Shown here: positions 33,518-43,647 of the stretch, in pieces
Numbering within the stretch: the stretch's first letter is position 1
How the letters are laid out: the number at the start of each line of letters is the position of its first letter
Source: Endomicrobiaceae bacterium
Lineage (GTDB): Bacteria; Elusimicrobiota; Endomicrobiia; Endomicrobiales; Endomicrobiaceae
DNA: 54,341 nt
Assembly (NCBI GenBank): GCA_028711215.1
Contig: JAQTSO010000001.1
Coordinates: 58,340-112,680 of the forward strand
Direction: 5' to 3'
Program-made: the position numbers and the translations under genes
The notes under the pieces: model-generated
What the model was told of the DNA's origin: nothing
Databases searched by the model: none
The model's input: only the letters and a program-made list of their open reading frames with translations

Positions 33518-36500
33518 ATGAAAAAAATCGTATCTGTTTTAGTATCAGTATTTGTGCTTTATTCATTTGTTGCCGTTGATACGATACAAGCATTTGGTAT
33601 TTCTAATCTCAATATGGCTGACCCGGATGTTTTAAAGATAAACCAATCTCTTGGGAATGTATCAAATAGTTTTATTAGTGAAAAACAAGATAAATTAATA
33701 GTTTATATTCAGGATTTGCATGCTAACCCTTCCGTTCAAAAAAATATAGCAAAAATTATCGATAATCTGGATAAAAATTACGGTGTTGATAAAATACTTG
33801 TGGAAGGTGCTCCTTTTTCAAAATTAGATACCGGCATAATAGATGCAGTAAAGGAATATAACTTATCAAATTTGCTTCTCAATGACGGAATATTATCAGG
33901 AACTGAATACTATTTAGCTAATTACAATAAAAACACACCTGTTTACGGATTAGAAAATTGGGATACTTACCTATCAAATGTTAAAAGAGCCGGAAATATA
34001 TTGGCCGAAAAAGAATATAACCGGAAAGTTTTTGATAAATTTGAAAAAGAAATCCACTCAAAATTAAAAAAATCAAAAAAATTATTACCGTATATTGATT
34101 TTGATGTTTCAAATCCGGTTTTGATTGGTGAATTAAAACAACCGATATTGAAATATGATGCTTTGTATAATTATGTTGAACTTTCTCAACAAATCCTGGA
34201 AATAGATAAAAATAAAGTTCAAAAAGAATTGGAAGAATGTCTCAAAGATTTAAAAAACACCTTGACATTTGAAAGTTATAAAAATTTAATTTCCAAATTA
34301 CAGCAATCCGATTACTATCATTATTATCTGAAGTTAAGTCAGCAAATTGCAGACAATAATGAGCTTGCAATAAAATACCGTAATTTATTCCAGTTCTTGA
34401 GATATTATCTGGCACAAAAGAACATAAATAAATACAGTGTTGTAAATCAAAAAAATCAATATTTCCAAGACTATTTGAATTCCTTAGAAGATGAAAAATC
34501 CAAATATGACGAGTTGTTCGTTTTAAAAATGACACAGTTGTTCAAGGCATTTTTAAATCTGAATATTTCCGAACAAGAATATATATTTTTTGTCAATAAT
34601 TATGACAGGTATATAAATCTCATAGATAAAAAAATACCCGGGATTCAGGCAGAATATGATGAAATTTTTGATACGAATGAAATTTTAAAATATCATAAAG
34701 TAAATATTGACAGGACAAAAATATTTTTTGAAAACATATCCGCTTTATTTGAAAATAAATCAGACAATTCAAAGAAGATAACTGTTGTTGTGTCAGGCGG
34801 ATTCCATAGTTCATTGCTGGAATGTTTAAAGGCTAAAAATATATCCTGTTTAATGATAACTCCGGAAATTTCAGAAAATACAAAAGATAATAATTACGAT
34901 AGAATTCTTTTAAGTACAATAAATAATGATTTTCAAGATCAAGCATTGGCAAATATTCTTTTTATTTTGGTAAAAAGCCCTGTTATTCCGCAACAGACAA
35001 AGTACTTTTTTTCAAAACAATTAGTATCAAATCTTATAAAAATATATAAAACAGATAATCCTGAAAGTATTCGCCAAATGTTGTTTTCTGTTGCTGAAAA
35101 ATATAGTATGCAAATTGATGTTGAATACAATAAATCAGAGTTTATAGTTTTTATTGATAAAAATAAAAATATATTTAAGATAAATGACGGAAAAATAGAC
35201 TTAAAATCATCGACATATGTTAAATCCGCTGACATATCTTTAAAATCTAAAATAATTGCCAAAATAAAACAATTCTTCAGTATAGAACAATCTTTGTTTA
35301 TGGAATTAAATTCCAAATACAGGGGCGTTATTTCAAGAAGATCTGACGGTAATGCTTCATTTAACTGGGCACAAATCAATCATTTTTTAAAGAAAAAAGA
35401 TGAAGTATATAAACATATAGTCGATTTTGGAAATGCTTTGCTGGGAAGCGGAAATGCAAAAAAATATGAAGGCGTAGAAATTAAAAAATTCGACAGCAAA
35501 GGGAAAGTTGAACTTAATGAGGACGGTACTCCAAAAATACTTAAAAAGATAAATGTAATTATTGAAGGTGATTTAAACAAATATATTACAGATGAACTTA
35601 TACAGGATATATTTGATGAAATAATGAAAGATTTTGAAAATGATGAAGTATCAAATATCAGAGATACAATTGTAATAGGAATATTATCTAAATCACAGAC
35701 GCTTTTTTCAGACCATGTAAACAGCGGTTTTGTAGGAGTAAATCATGCTATATTTGATATAACTGATGAAGATGTTTTAAAAGCTTTTCTGTATGCCGGA
35801 CTGACACATGAGTTTACCCATGAATTTTCTCCGAAAAAAGTATCAGAAGAAGAATTATTGTTAAATGATGTTAAGTATATCAGACATTCTGTTGCACAAA
35901 TTCTTGATCCGAATATATCCGAAGAACATTATCCCGAATTTTTCAATGAGCAAATTATTAATAGGATTTTTAATGCAACGTCGGGGATTTTCCCGAAGAA
36001 ATCAAGGTTTTTTAATAAGATAAAAAATTATAAAAACAGCATAGAAGATATTGCAAGTATTTTTAACAGAAATGACAAAGGGTATCTCACCGAAAAAGAT
36101 GGTCTTAGATACGGGCAATGGCAACATGCTTATCAGGAATATCTCAAAAACAAATCTGATAATCAGGAAAAGTTTTTTTCATTGTTAGTCCACAGTGATA
36201 ACAGTAAAAATATAGATATGATGGATTATCTGCGTCAGAAGGAAGAAGGATTAAAGGTTGGAAAAGTTGATTCCAGAATACAAAACATATTGTTTGGTGT
36301 GTCCTCCGATGAGGAGCAATTATCAGAAAATGAAAACGGAGATGTAGTGGAATCGTTGAAACAAATTTTGACATCAGCCGGAATTGATGAAGGAATCCAG
36401 GAAGAAATTATGGATGAATTTAAAAAAAATATATATGAATGTATGGAATTATTGTATAAAAGAATGCCGAGATATGCATTTTACAGATTCTATACAGACC

Positions 36501-39500
36501 AAACCTCCGTGCATGAACACGGATTAGGGCACTGTTTGGATGTATTGGCATATTCAATAAAAATTATAGGAAGAAGCGGAGATGTTAATAAATTAATTTC
36601 TTCTTCTACAGATGATAAAATTTCAATAAAGGAACTTGTTTATTCTGTTTTTATGCATGATTTGTCCTGTGTTTTTTTCAGAGATAATCATGAAAAAAAT
36701 TCTGCAGTTTGGAGCAGGGCTATTTTGGAAGGCGTAGAAGACGAAGAAATGATAAATGCCGTATATAATGATTGTTTGGGACATAAAAAAATCGAAATGG
36801 ATCGTTCGTTAATAGGCTGTATCCTGCATGATGCAGATGCTTTGTCGGCAACTTTAAACATGAAAAGAATTTTAAATATTTGGCTGAACCAAGATAACTA
36901 TTTGATGGATAAAAGATTATCAATCAATGAAAGAATTGCCAAAATAAAAGCAGGAATGTATTTATATCAGGATGGCGGTGACGGGGTCAATGATTTATTG
37001 AGACATTATTTAAGGTCTGACCCTGCAAGGTACAAAACAATAGGCGGAGCATCCATTATAAAAACAAGGTTTGATGATATGTATGTAGTCAGAAATTTTC
37101 TTGAAGCTCAAAGAGAATATATTAAAACAAAAAACAATAAACAAGGTAATAAATTTACAGATAGAGATGTTGATGAAGCAATAGAAGTTGTAAACGAGAT
37201 AATGACAATTGAGTTTGAAGGATATGACAAGCAGGAAGGTAAACCAATTATAGTGCAAAATGAATCTTTGTTTACTTTTAAAATAAAAATGAAAATTTTA
37301 TGGCAGATAATTAAATACAAAATATTTAAACAAGATATGTATTTTAACAGAAATATTGTTTTTTCCGACATACATGGCGGATATACCAGATTTTTGGAAT
37401 TAATGTATCAAATGCTTGCATCCAGCAGAGATTTAAAGATTTCTAATTATTTTGAATTGTTGCATAACGGTAAAGATCAAAATGGATATGAAATATCCGA
37501 TGCTGAAATAAGAAGGATGCAGTCTGAAATAGAAACTGATATTTTAAATAAATGGAATGTAAGGGGCAATAAGAGCACTCTTTATATATTGGGAGATATT
37601 CTTGACAGAGGTCCGAAACAGGTTGAAACTTTTATGTTTGTGAAAAAATTGGCAGAGTCGGGCAGGGTCAAGTATGTTATCGGCAATCATGATTTATTTG
37701 CATCAATGAACTTGTTTGGAATGCATTTGCCGATTACAGACAAATTTAAGGGCATACCAAAAGATTATGTAATACCTGAAGGATATATAAATAAAACAAA
37801 AGTTAATATATATCAGGATTGGTACCATAGAGTTACAAATATAAGAGATGTGACAAGATCCAAAGATATGTCTTATTGGTTACAGGTTTTTGCTCAACGC
37901 ACAAAATATTCAACAAATAGACAAAATGAGGTATGGAATGAGGAATTAGCTAAGATAAGTACAGAGTTTAAAAAGAGTTTTGGTTTTGCCCAGCACAACA
38001 GTGTTAAAAATATTCTCTCAAATACCGATAAAAACATTTTTGGACTTGACGAAAATCAGGCAATGTTGGAATTCAATAAAGCTTTTTTTGGTATAAAATT
38101 TGACACTGAAATTTCAACAGGGATGAGAGATGTTGAACAAATGGCTGTCAATTGGTGGATAAATAAATTGGAAGAAGCAAAAGAGTTAAAAGATCAATAT
38201 CAAGAATATGGAAGTTATTGGGATAATGTTATTGAAGTTATAGAAAAAGTTATAGAAGAACAAAAGAAAAAATATCAATATGAAATAAACAACGGAAATT
38301 GGGGCTGGGCTGTTATTGATGCGATGATGTACAGAACCTATGAAAGTATGGAATGGTACGCTTATGATTATATAAAACATAAGGGATGGGGAGAAGCCTT
38401 ATTGAGTCAGATAAATTCCTATTTGGATTTTAAGAAGGGAAGTGAATTAAATAAAAAGCTTAATGATAAATTTATAAATTTTGCGGTGAATAAAGATGTT
38501 AAAAAAAGCGAAATAATGGATATAATAGTTCAGATGGAACATTTAGGTATATCACAGGCGTATACAAATTATTTAACCAAAAAATTAGATATGGCAGTGA
38601 AAGTGCAAAATCAGGAGGAAATAGACAGAATAACAAATTTAATAGATACAAAAATTTCAAGATATAACAGATTGACAGGTTCCGAAAAGTCTTTTGTGAA
38701 ACGTGAACTTTGTGATCTGGTGATACAACTTGATTCTTTAGGTATGCCTCAAATTACGGTTGAGGATTTATTAAAAAAGATTCTTGAATTGCCGGATAAT
38801 GAACGGGCAGGAAGGCAAAAATTAGTAGATGAAAATATAAAAAATTTACTTCAGGAACTCTTGATTTATTCCAATCTGGATAAAAACAATAGAATGATTG
38901 CTGAAATGAGATTGAACGCAATAATGCAAAAGCTGGAAGAGTTAAATGTATCAAAATCCCTTTTGGATTATTTAAACGGCAAGATTGCGCTTGTAATTTT
39001 TACAGCGGATGAAAAAATTACATTTATAAATCAAACGATAAAAACATATAATGATTTGTCGCAATCGCAAAAAGATTCCGCTAAAGCTATGATGTGGATG
39101 TTGCTTTTGGAATTGGAAAATGAGAGGCTTCCTCAAACAATAACGGAAGAAGTGGCAACCAGAATAAAAGCATTGCCGTTAACCGAATTTGAAAAATCAC
39201 AGAAATCTAAAATGAATATGATAGATGATGTGTCATATTTTAATAATGAAGAAATGAAATCCATAATTGATTTTTTCAAAAACAACTTTGCATTATACAG
39301 AATTGATGAATACGGATTTTATTATATGCATGCTCCGTTACCTTATGATGAATATGGAGATGTATCCATCGGACGTGTTGCAGAAGACGGTAAGTTTGAA
39401 GAATTCGATGCAAAAGGGAAAAGAATAAAAGGATTTTATTATAAAGGAGTGCATTATACAGGGGAAAAAATTTGGGACGGTTTTTCAAAAATAGCAAAAG

Positions 39501-40654
39501 ACATAAAAGAATATGATATAGACAAAGATGATCAAAGTGAAATATTTGAAGCTTTGGCATTAATAAATGCAATTTATGCGGATAATACAACCAGAATAAA
39601 ACCGGAATATATAGCAAAATATAGTATTAATTTTACGATGGAAGAGATGAACAAAAATATAGGGATGGGAACTGTAATTCAGGGGCATAATCCAAAAGAT
39701 AAACTTGCAAAAAACGGCATCACGAGTTTTGCTTTAGATCAGGAGGGTAAACCTGTAGCTATTTTTGTTGACGGCAATATGTCGCCGGCTTATGCAAAAA
39801 CAAGAGGGGCCGGTTCATATGTTGAAATTTCTCCTCAAGGAATTTATTCTGTAGGATTTCCTTCGGGAGAGGCAACGGTTACCGTAGGATTAGAAGATAA
39901 AATAAATGAAGATGATGTGATAAAATCAATAATTTCAAATATTGCCGGATCCTTTAAATCAGTAAACTTTATATTTAATATCTCAATTAAAATTATTAAT
40001 TCGGCTAAAAAATTACATGAATTGTTTAATCCGAAATTAATAAAAACTACAAATACAACTATGTTAAAAGTTGTTGACAAAATAACGAGTGATAAAGATA
40101 TTGTTGAAAGATTAAATTACAACGGTATCAATGCCATAGGTATAGTTTTTAAAGATGATTTTGAAAAAAACATTTTAAATTTAATAGAGCCTGTAGTAAG
40201 AGAAAAATCTGTAAAAGGGACAGAAATAGAAAGGTTAAATATAGACGGTGTTGAAGTAATCATTGAATTTGTTACTATTAAAATTGCAAATAATACATTA
40301 AAAGTATTGTCAATGGATTATGATAAAACAAAACTAACCGAAGAATTGCTCGTGCAATATCTTATTAGACAGATTAGTAAAAAGAAAAACAATAAGTATT
40401 CTCAATATATCGGCAAAAAAAGAAATATTTTGTTAGCGGTTGCATATCAACAAAATCAGAATGAATACAGAATGTATGAAGAAATTAAATCAAAAAACGG
40501 CAGTCTGTTATTTAATAAAGTCATTAATAAATCATTTAATATTATCCCGTTCATTTACGATATAAGAAAAGAAAACCCAATTGGTGAGTTTATTGATGAT
40601 TTTGACAAAAACTTATCATTTGATATAATAGAGAACATGTTGTCGGCCGCATAG
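33518..40654 (+). CDS. Giant exported protein: EreA/ChaN/TIKI-like, HExxH, HD and class III FBPase-like domains
   Basis: 2378 residues, starting at the ATG at 33518 that opens a clear signal peptide (MKKIVSVLVSVFVLYSFVAVDTIQAFG); the frame extends upstream but would overlap the ABC-F gene. Residues 55-450 match the N-terminal domain of the first giant protein: IQDLH with H68, E96, GGFH with H430. An HExxH motif follows (H764-E-F-T-H768). Residues 990-1110 look like an HD domain (H999, H1001, H1005, H1047-D1048, H1104-D1105). Residues 1280-2110 carry metallophosphatase motifs in order: SDIHG (D1284, H1286), GDILDRG (D1360, R1364), GNHD (N1390, H1391), a later YMHAPLP (H1938), QGHNP (H2057), and then DGNMSPAYAKTRGAGSY. 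The last block and the order resemble class III fructose-1,6-bisphosphatase, with a 200-300 residue helical insert. No function is known; substrate is inferred only from resemblance. Confidence 0.82.
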   Translation: MKKIVSVLVSVFVLYSFVAVDTIQAFGISNLNMADPDVLKINQSLGNVSNSFISEKQDKLIVYIQDLHANPSVQKNIAKIIDNLDKNYGVDKILVEGAPFSKLDTGIIDAVKEYNLSNLLLNDGILSGTEYYLANYNKNTPVYGLENWDTYLSNVKRAGNILAEKEYNRKVFDKFEKEIHSKLKKSKKLLPYIDFDVSNPVLIGELKQPILKYDALYNYVELSQQILEIDKNKVQKELEECLKDLKNTLTFESYKNLISKLQQSDYYHYYLKLSQQIADNNELAIKYRNLFQFLRYYLAQKNINKYSVVNQKNQYFQDYLNSLEDEKSKYDELFVLKMTQLFKAFLNLNISEQEYIFFVNNYDRYINLIDKKIPGIQAEYDEIFDTNEILKYHKVNIDRTKIFFENISALFENKSDNSKKITVVVSGGFHSSLLECLKAKNISCLMITPEISENTKDNNYDRILLSTINNDFQDQALANILFILVKSPVIPQQTKYFFSKQLVSNLIKIYKTDNPESIRQMLFSVAEKYSMQIDVEYNKSEFIVFIDKNKNIFKINDGKIDLKSSTYVKSADISLKSKIIAKIKQFFSIEQSLFMELNSKYRGVISRRSDGNASFNWAQINHFLKKKDEVYKHIVDFGNALLGSGNAKKYEGVEIKKFDSKGKVELNEDGTPKILKKINVIIEGDLNKYITDELIQDIFDEIMKDFENDEVSNIRDTIVIGILSKSQTLFSDHVNSGFVGVNHAIFDITDEDVLKAFLYAGLTHEFTHEFSPKKVSEEELLLNDVKYIRHSVAQILDPNISEEHYPEFFNEQIINRIFNATSGIFPKKSRFFNKIKNYKNSIEDIASIFNRNDKGYLTEKDGLRYGQWQHAYQEYLKNKSDNQEKFFSLLVHSDNSKNIDMMDYLRQKEEGLKVGKVDSRIQNILFGVSSDEEQLSENENGDVVESLKQILTSAGIDEGIQEEIMDEFKKNIYECMELLYKRMPRYAFYRFYTDQTSVHEHGLGHCLDVLAYSIKIIGRSGDVNKLISSSTDDKISIKELVYSVFMHDLSCVFFRDNHEKNSAVWSRAILEGVEDEEMINAVYNDCLGHKKIEMDRSLIGCILHDADALSATLNMKRILNIWLNQDNYLMDKRLSINERIAKIKAGMYLYQDGGDGVNDLLRHYLRSDPARYKTIGGASIIKTRFDDMYVVRNFLEAQREYIKTKNNKQGNKFTDRDVDEAIEVVNEIMTIEFEGYDKQEGKPIIVQNESLFTFKIKMKILWQIIKYKIFKQDMYFNRNIVFSDIHGGYTRFLELMYQMLASSRDLKISNYFELLHNGKDQNGYEISDAEIRRMQSEIETDILNKWNVRGNKSTLYILGDILDRGPKQVETFMFVKKLAESGRVKYVIGNHDLFASMNLFGMHLPITDKFKGIPKDYVIPEGYINKTKVNIYQDWYHRVTNIRDVTRSKDMSYWLQVFAQRTKYSTNRQNEVWNEELAKISTEFKKSFGFAQHNSVKNILSNTDKNIFGLDENQAMLEFNKAFFGIKFDTEISTGMRDVEQMAVNWWINKLEEAKELKDQYQEYGSYWDNVIEVIEKVIEEQKKKYQYEINNGNWGWAVIDAMMYRTYESMEWYAYDYIKHKGWGEALLSQINSYLDFKKGSELNKKLNDKFINFAVNKDVKKSEIMDIIVQMEHLGISQAYTNYLTKKLDMAVKVQNQEEIDRITNLIDTKISRYNRLTGSEKSFVKRELCDLVIQLDSLGMPQITVEDLLKKILELPDNERAGRQKLVDENIKNLLQELLIYSNLDKNNRMIAEMRLNAIMQKLEELNVSKSLLDYLNGKIALVIFTADEKITFINQTIKTYNDLSQSQKDSAKAMMWMLLLELENERLPQTITEEVATRIKALPLTEFEKSQKSKMNMIDDVSYFNNEEMKSIIDFFKNNFALYRIDEYGFYYMHAPLPYDEYGDVSIGRVAEDGKFEEFDAKGKRIKGFYYKGVHYTGEKIWDGFSKIAKDIKEYDIDKDDQSEIFEALALINAIYADNTTRIKPEYIAKYSINFTMEEMNKNIGMGTVIQGHNPKDKLAKNGITSFALDQEGKPVAIFVDGNMSPAYAKTRGAGSYVEISPQGIYSVGFPSGEATVTVGLEDKINEDDVIKSIISNIAGSFKSVNFIFNISIKIINSAKKLHELFNPKLIKTTNTTMLKVVDKITSDKDIVERLNYNGINAIGIVFKDDFEKNILNLIEPVVREKSVKGTEIERLNIDGVEVIIEFVTIKIANNTLKVLSMDYDKTKLTEELLVQYLIRQISKKKNNKYSQYIGKKRNILLAVAYQQNQNEYRMYEEIKSKNGSLLFNKVINKSFNIIPFIYDIRKENPIGEFIDDFDKNLSFDIIENMLSAA

Positions 40655-40666
40655 AACGGAGGAGTT

Positions 40667-41677
40667 ATGAAGAGTATAGTTATTGCTTTTGGATTAATGG
40701 CAACTTTGTCTATGGTTGCTTGTGATAAGCTTGACAGTATAATCAATAGTGATGTTAATGTGTCGACGGATACTGTTGTTGCAGTATCAACAGATACTGT
40801 TGATGTAGCTCCCGTTCCGGAAGAAATTAATGTGTCAACAGTGGTTGTAAAAACTGTAAACGTTAAAAAACATTCAAAACCCAGGGTGTCAGTAAAAACA
40901 GCAAAAGATTATTACACAAGCGGCACTTTGAAAGCAAAAAGAGGAAGTCACCTTGATGCAATTTCGGATTATGACAAAGCAATAAAATTAGATCCGTATT
41001 ATGCAGAAGCCTATAATGCCAGAGCACTTACAAAAGACAGTATAAATGATTTTGACGGGGCTGCTGCTGATTATGAAAAAGCGATACAAGTACGTAATAT
41101 TAAAAGCAATAAAACACAAGCAACGGACAATGCTGATATAAAAAATGTAACTTTTCATATGCAACAAGGAAAAATGAAAATAGATTTATATGACTATGAC
41201 GGGGCAGATAAAGATTTCACAAAAGCTATAAACATAATACCTTCATATGGTCCCGCTTACATTGCAAGAGGCGATGCAAGACTTAAATTAGAAAAATATT
41301 ATGATGCTTTGAGCGATTACAACAAAGCAATGAAATTTTGGCCAAAACTAAATTATGATTCATTCCGTAAAATCGGCAATTTGGAAATGCACTTTGAAAA
41401 TTATGACAAAGCGGTTGTCGCCTATAGAAACGTTGTGGATTATGATAAAAATAATATAGATTCACGTTATAAATTGACAGATGCATTGATAATGAGCGGT
41501 AATTTTTCAGAAGCTTTAAATTCAATAAGAGTATTTTATCTGATATCAAAAGACCCGTATGTGTATGCAAGTGATTATCACAGATGGAATATAGCTATTA
41601 ATAAATACAGACAGGATTCTACTGCCAACGAATTGAAGTCAAAAATAAACAAATTAAAAATAATAAAATCAAACTGA
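40667..41677 (+). CDS. TPR-repeat lipoprotein
   Basis: A 336-residue protein with a lipoprotein signal ending at C19 (LSMVAC), followed by a valine/threonine-rich spacer (residues 25-75) and tetratricopeptide repeats. The clearest repeats are at about 82-115 (HLDAISDYDKAIKLDPYYAEAYNARA), 116-140, 165-200, 200-235 and 240-270. TPR lipoproteins usually act as assembly scaffolds in the periplasm or at the outer membrane. It begins 12 bp after the second giant gene with a strong GGAGGAG ribosome site, so it is the last gene of the block and may hold the giant proteins at the envelope. It resembles the lipoprotein at 45689 in design but is not an obvious duplicate. Confidence 0.85.
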   Translation: MKSIVIAFGLMATLSMVACDKLDSIINSDVNVSTDTVVAVSTDTVDVAPVPEEINVSTVVVKTVNVKKHSKPRVSVKTAKDYYTSGTLKAKRGSHLDAISDYDKAIKLDPYYAEAYNARALTKDSINDFDGAAADYEKAIQVRNIKSNKTQATDNADIKNVTFHMQQGKMKIDLYDYDGADKDFTKAINIIPSYGPAYIARGDARLKLEKYYDALSDYNKAMKFWPKLNYDSFRKIGNLEMHFENYDKAVVAYRNVVDYDKNNIDSRYKLTDALIMSGNFSEALNSIRVFYLISKDPYVYASDYHRWNIAINKYRQDSTANELKSKINKLKIIKSN

Positions 41678-41690
41678 TAAATGCTTTTTA

Positions 41691-41735
41691 AAAAAAGACA
41701 GAATCATAAATAAAAATTATGATTCTGTCTTTTTT
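41691..41735. terminator. Strong bidirectional intrinsic terminator
   Basis: A perfect 19-bp stem: AAAAAAGACAGAATCATAA (41691-41709) and its reverse complement (41717-41735) around a 7-nt loop. The A-run and T-run at the ends make it work in both directions, ending the giant-protein block and the convergent ankyrin gene. Confidence 0.9.
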
Positions 41736-41750
41736 GTATTGATAAATATT

Positions 41751-43313
41751 TTATCTTGTTTCGGCATTTTCAAGATATTCTGCGGCATAATTAAAACCGA
41801 TAGAATTTGCAATATCTTTTGCTGTTTTGTTATTAGAATTTTTCATGCTTAAATCTGCTTTTAGCGAAACTAATAATTCAACTGTTGCAATATTTTTTGC
41901 TTCAACCGCATACATCAAAGCCGTATTGCCTTTTTTATCACAAGAATTAACATTTATTTTATTATCTTTTATTAAAGTTTCAACAATTTTATTGTATCCA
42001 TATTCAACAGCATAGATAAGAGCATTTTTTCCGTATTTATCGGTTTGAGATACATCCAATTGCTTTTTTCTAATAATTGAATTTATAATATCAAAATTAC
42101 CTGATTCTATCGCCAGCATCAATCCGGTTTTACCGTCGTTGTTTGATATGTTAATGTTAATTTTATTATTTATGACAAATAATAAAGAGTTGAGATTAGA
42201 ATTCTTAACTGATAATAATAAAGCATTGTCGCCGTCATTTGTAATTTGATCTATATCTGCACCTTTAGACAACAAATAATCTGCGACTTGTATATCGTTT
42301 TCAATAATTGCTATCAATAAAGCAGAAAAACCGTTTTTGTTTGCGACATTAACATCTGCTCCGTTACTTAATAAATATTTAATTACTGATAAATTATCTT
42401 TTTTTCTTTCTTGAATGTATACTAAAATATCTTTTTCATTTGTTGCAAGAGGATCATTTAGCTGACTAATAATTTGCTTTGTTAAATCAAATTGAATAAA
42501 AGAAACAGATGCCATAAGTGCCGTATTGCCGTTATAATCCTGATAATTAACATTAAATCCTATTTCTTCAACTAAATACTGAACAGTTTCAAGATTACCT
42601 ATAGACGCACAAGCAATCAATGCATTTATCCCGTTTAAATTTACTTGTGAAGGATTAGCGCCAACCGATATTAAATATTTAATAGTGTCTATATTGCCTA
42701 TGGATGCCGCTAACAAGAAAGCAGAGTCTTTGTTGAAATTTAATGCGTTAACAGTAGATTTTTTTTCTGTTAAAAGTTTAACTACCGATAAATTATTTTT
42801 TAGAGATGCATACATTAACGCAGTAAAGCCAAATTTATCTTTTAGATTCGGATTGGCACGATTTTGCAATAACAAACTTACAACTTGTTCATTCCCGTTA
42901 GATGAAGCAATCATAAGAGGTGTTAATTTATTATTGTTTGCCAGATTTATAGATGCTCTTTTCTCTATTAAAAGTCGGACAATTTCTAAATTCCCGACAT
43001 TGCAAGCAATAAATAATGAAGAATTACCCGAGGAATTCACACTGTTTATTTTTGTCTTTTTATTGTCCAATAATAATTTTACAGTTTCTATATGTTCATT
43101 GGAAGTTGCCAATGTCAGGGGAGTATTACCCAATGAATCTTTTTTATTAACGTTTTCTCCATTTTTTATTAAATCTGCAACAACATAAGTATATCCGTTA
43201 CTTGCAGCTGAGAGTATATCTTCAGCATCATAAGCGGAATAAACTTTTGAAGTAAAGAACAAAATAACAACAAATGAAAATATCAGTGAAATTTTGCCTG
43301 CGGATAGTTTCAT
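41751..43313 (-). CDS. Exported ankyrin-repeat protein
   Basis: A 520-residue protein with a signal peptide (residues 1-26, ending VYSAY) and about 14 consecutive ankyrin repeats of near 33 residues covering almost the whole chain. Typical units read NSSLFIACNVGNLEIVRLLIEKRASIN and GFSALLIAIIENDIQVADYLLSKGADI. Two units (about 260-310) are longer. Ankyrin repeats bind proteins; exported ones are common in host-associated and predatory bacteria, but a host role is not shown here. AAGGGAGAGG precedes the ATG. The gene is convergent with the TPR lipoprotein and shares its terminator. Confidence 0.9.
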   Translation of the reverse strand: MKLSAGKISLIFSFVVILFFTSKVYSAYDAEDILSAASNGYTYVVADLIKNGENVNKKDSLGNTPLTLATSNEHIETVKLLLDNKKTKINSVNSSGNSSLFIACNVGNLEIVRLLIEKRASINLANNNKLTPLMIASSNGNEQVVSLLLQNRANPNLKDKFGFTALMYASLKNNLSVVKLLTEKKSTVNALNFNKDSAFLLAASIGNIDTIKYLISVGANPSQVNLNGINALIACASIGNLETVQYLVEEIGFNVNYQDYNGNTALMASVSFIQFDLTKQIISQLNDPLATNEKDILVYIQERKKDNLSVIKYLLSNGADVNVANKNGFSALLIAIIENDIQVADYLLSKGADIDQITNDGDNALLLSVKNSNLNSLLFVINNKININISNNDGKTGLMLAIESGNFDIINSIIRKKQLDVSQTDKYGKNALIYAVEYGYNKIVETLIKDNKINVNSCDKKGNTALMYAVEAKNIATVELLVSLKADLSMKNSNNKTAKDIANSIGFNYAAEYLENAETR

Positions 43314-43422
43314 GACCTCTCCCTTATAAAAACAATTTTATTAATGATACCAAAAAAAAACATATAAGTGAACCAGTTTAAATATGAAAAAACTGTTTCG
43401 TTTTAACAAAGATTATAAAATG

Positions 43423-43647
43423 TTAAATAGTAATATATTGAAGTAATCCGTAGACTAAAAATGCAGGCCATACAAGAGCTTTCAATATGCCTAAAACTCC
43501 AATCCAAAAACTCGTTGCACATGATACATAATATATGGAAGCTCCGATAAAACCGAGTCCATAAACAGCATTGCCGGAAAATGATTGGTTTTTTCTGCCT
43601 CGTTTAAAAAGATTTTTTTTAATTTCAGATTGAGTTGATTCGCTCAT
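43423..43647 (-). CDS. Conserved small membrane protein of unknown function
   Basis: A 74-residue protein with a basic N-terminal third (KKNLFKRGRKNQ) and two hydrophobic stretches (AVYGLGFIGASIYYVSCATSF and WIGVLGILKALVWPAFLVYGLL). I recall similar short proteins with the pattern GxxGAxxYxxxxATxFWxGVLGxLKAxxWPAFLVY in many bacteria, without an assigned role. A clear AGAGAGGAT ribosome site precedes the ATG, which supports real translation. It stands alone, 109 bp upstream of the ankyrin gene on the same strand. Confidence 0.75.
   Translation of the reverse strand: MSESTQSEIKKNLFKRGRKNQSFSGNAVYGLGFIGASIYYVSCATSFWIGVLGILKALVWPAFLVYGLLQYITI

Noticed and set aside
18155-40654. Giant genes as assembly or frame-fusion artefacts
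   Set aside because: Both frames are uninterrupted, have consistent codon use, start with signal peptides and end at normal stops followed by well-placed genes.
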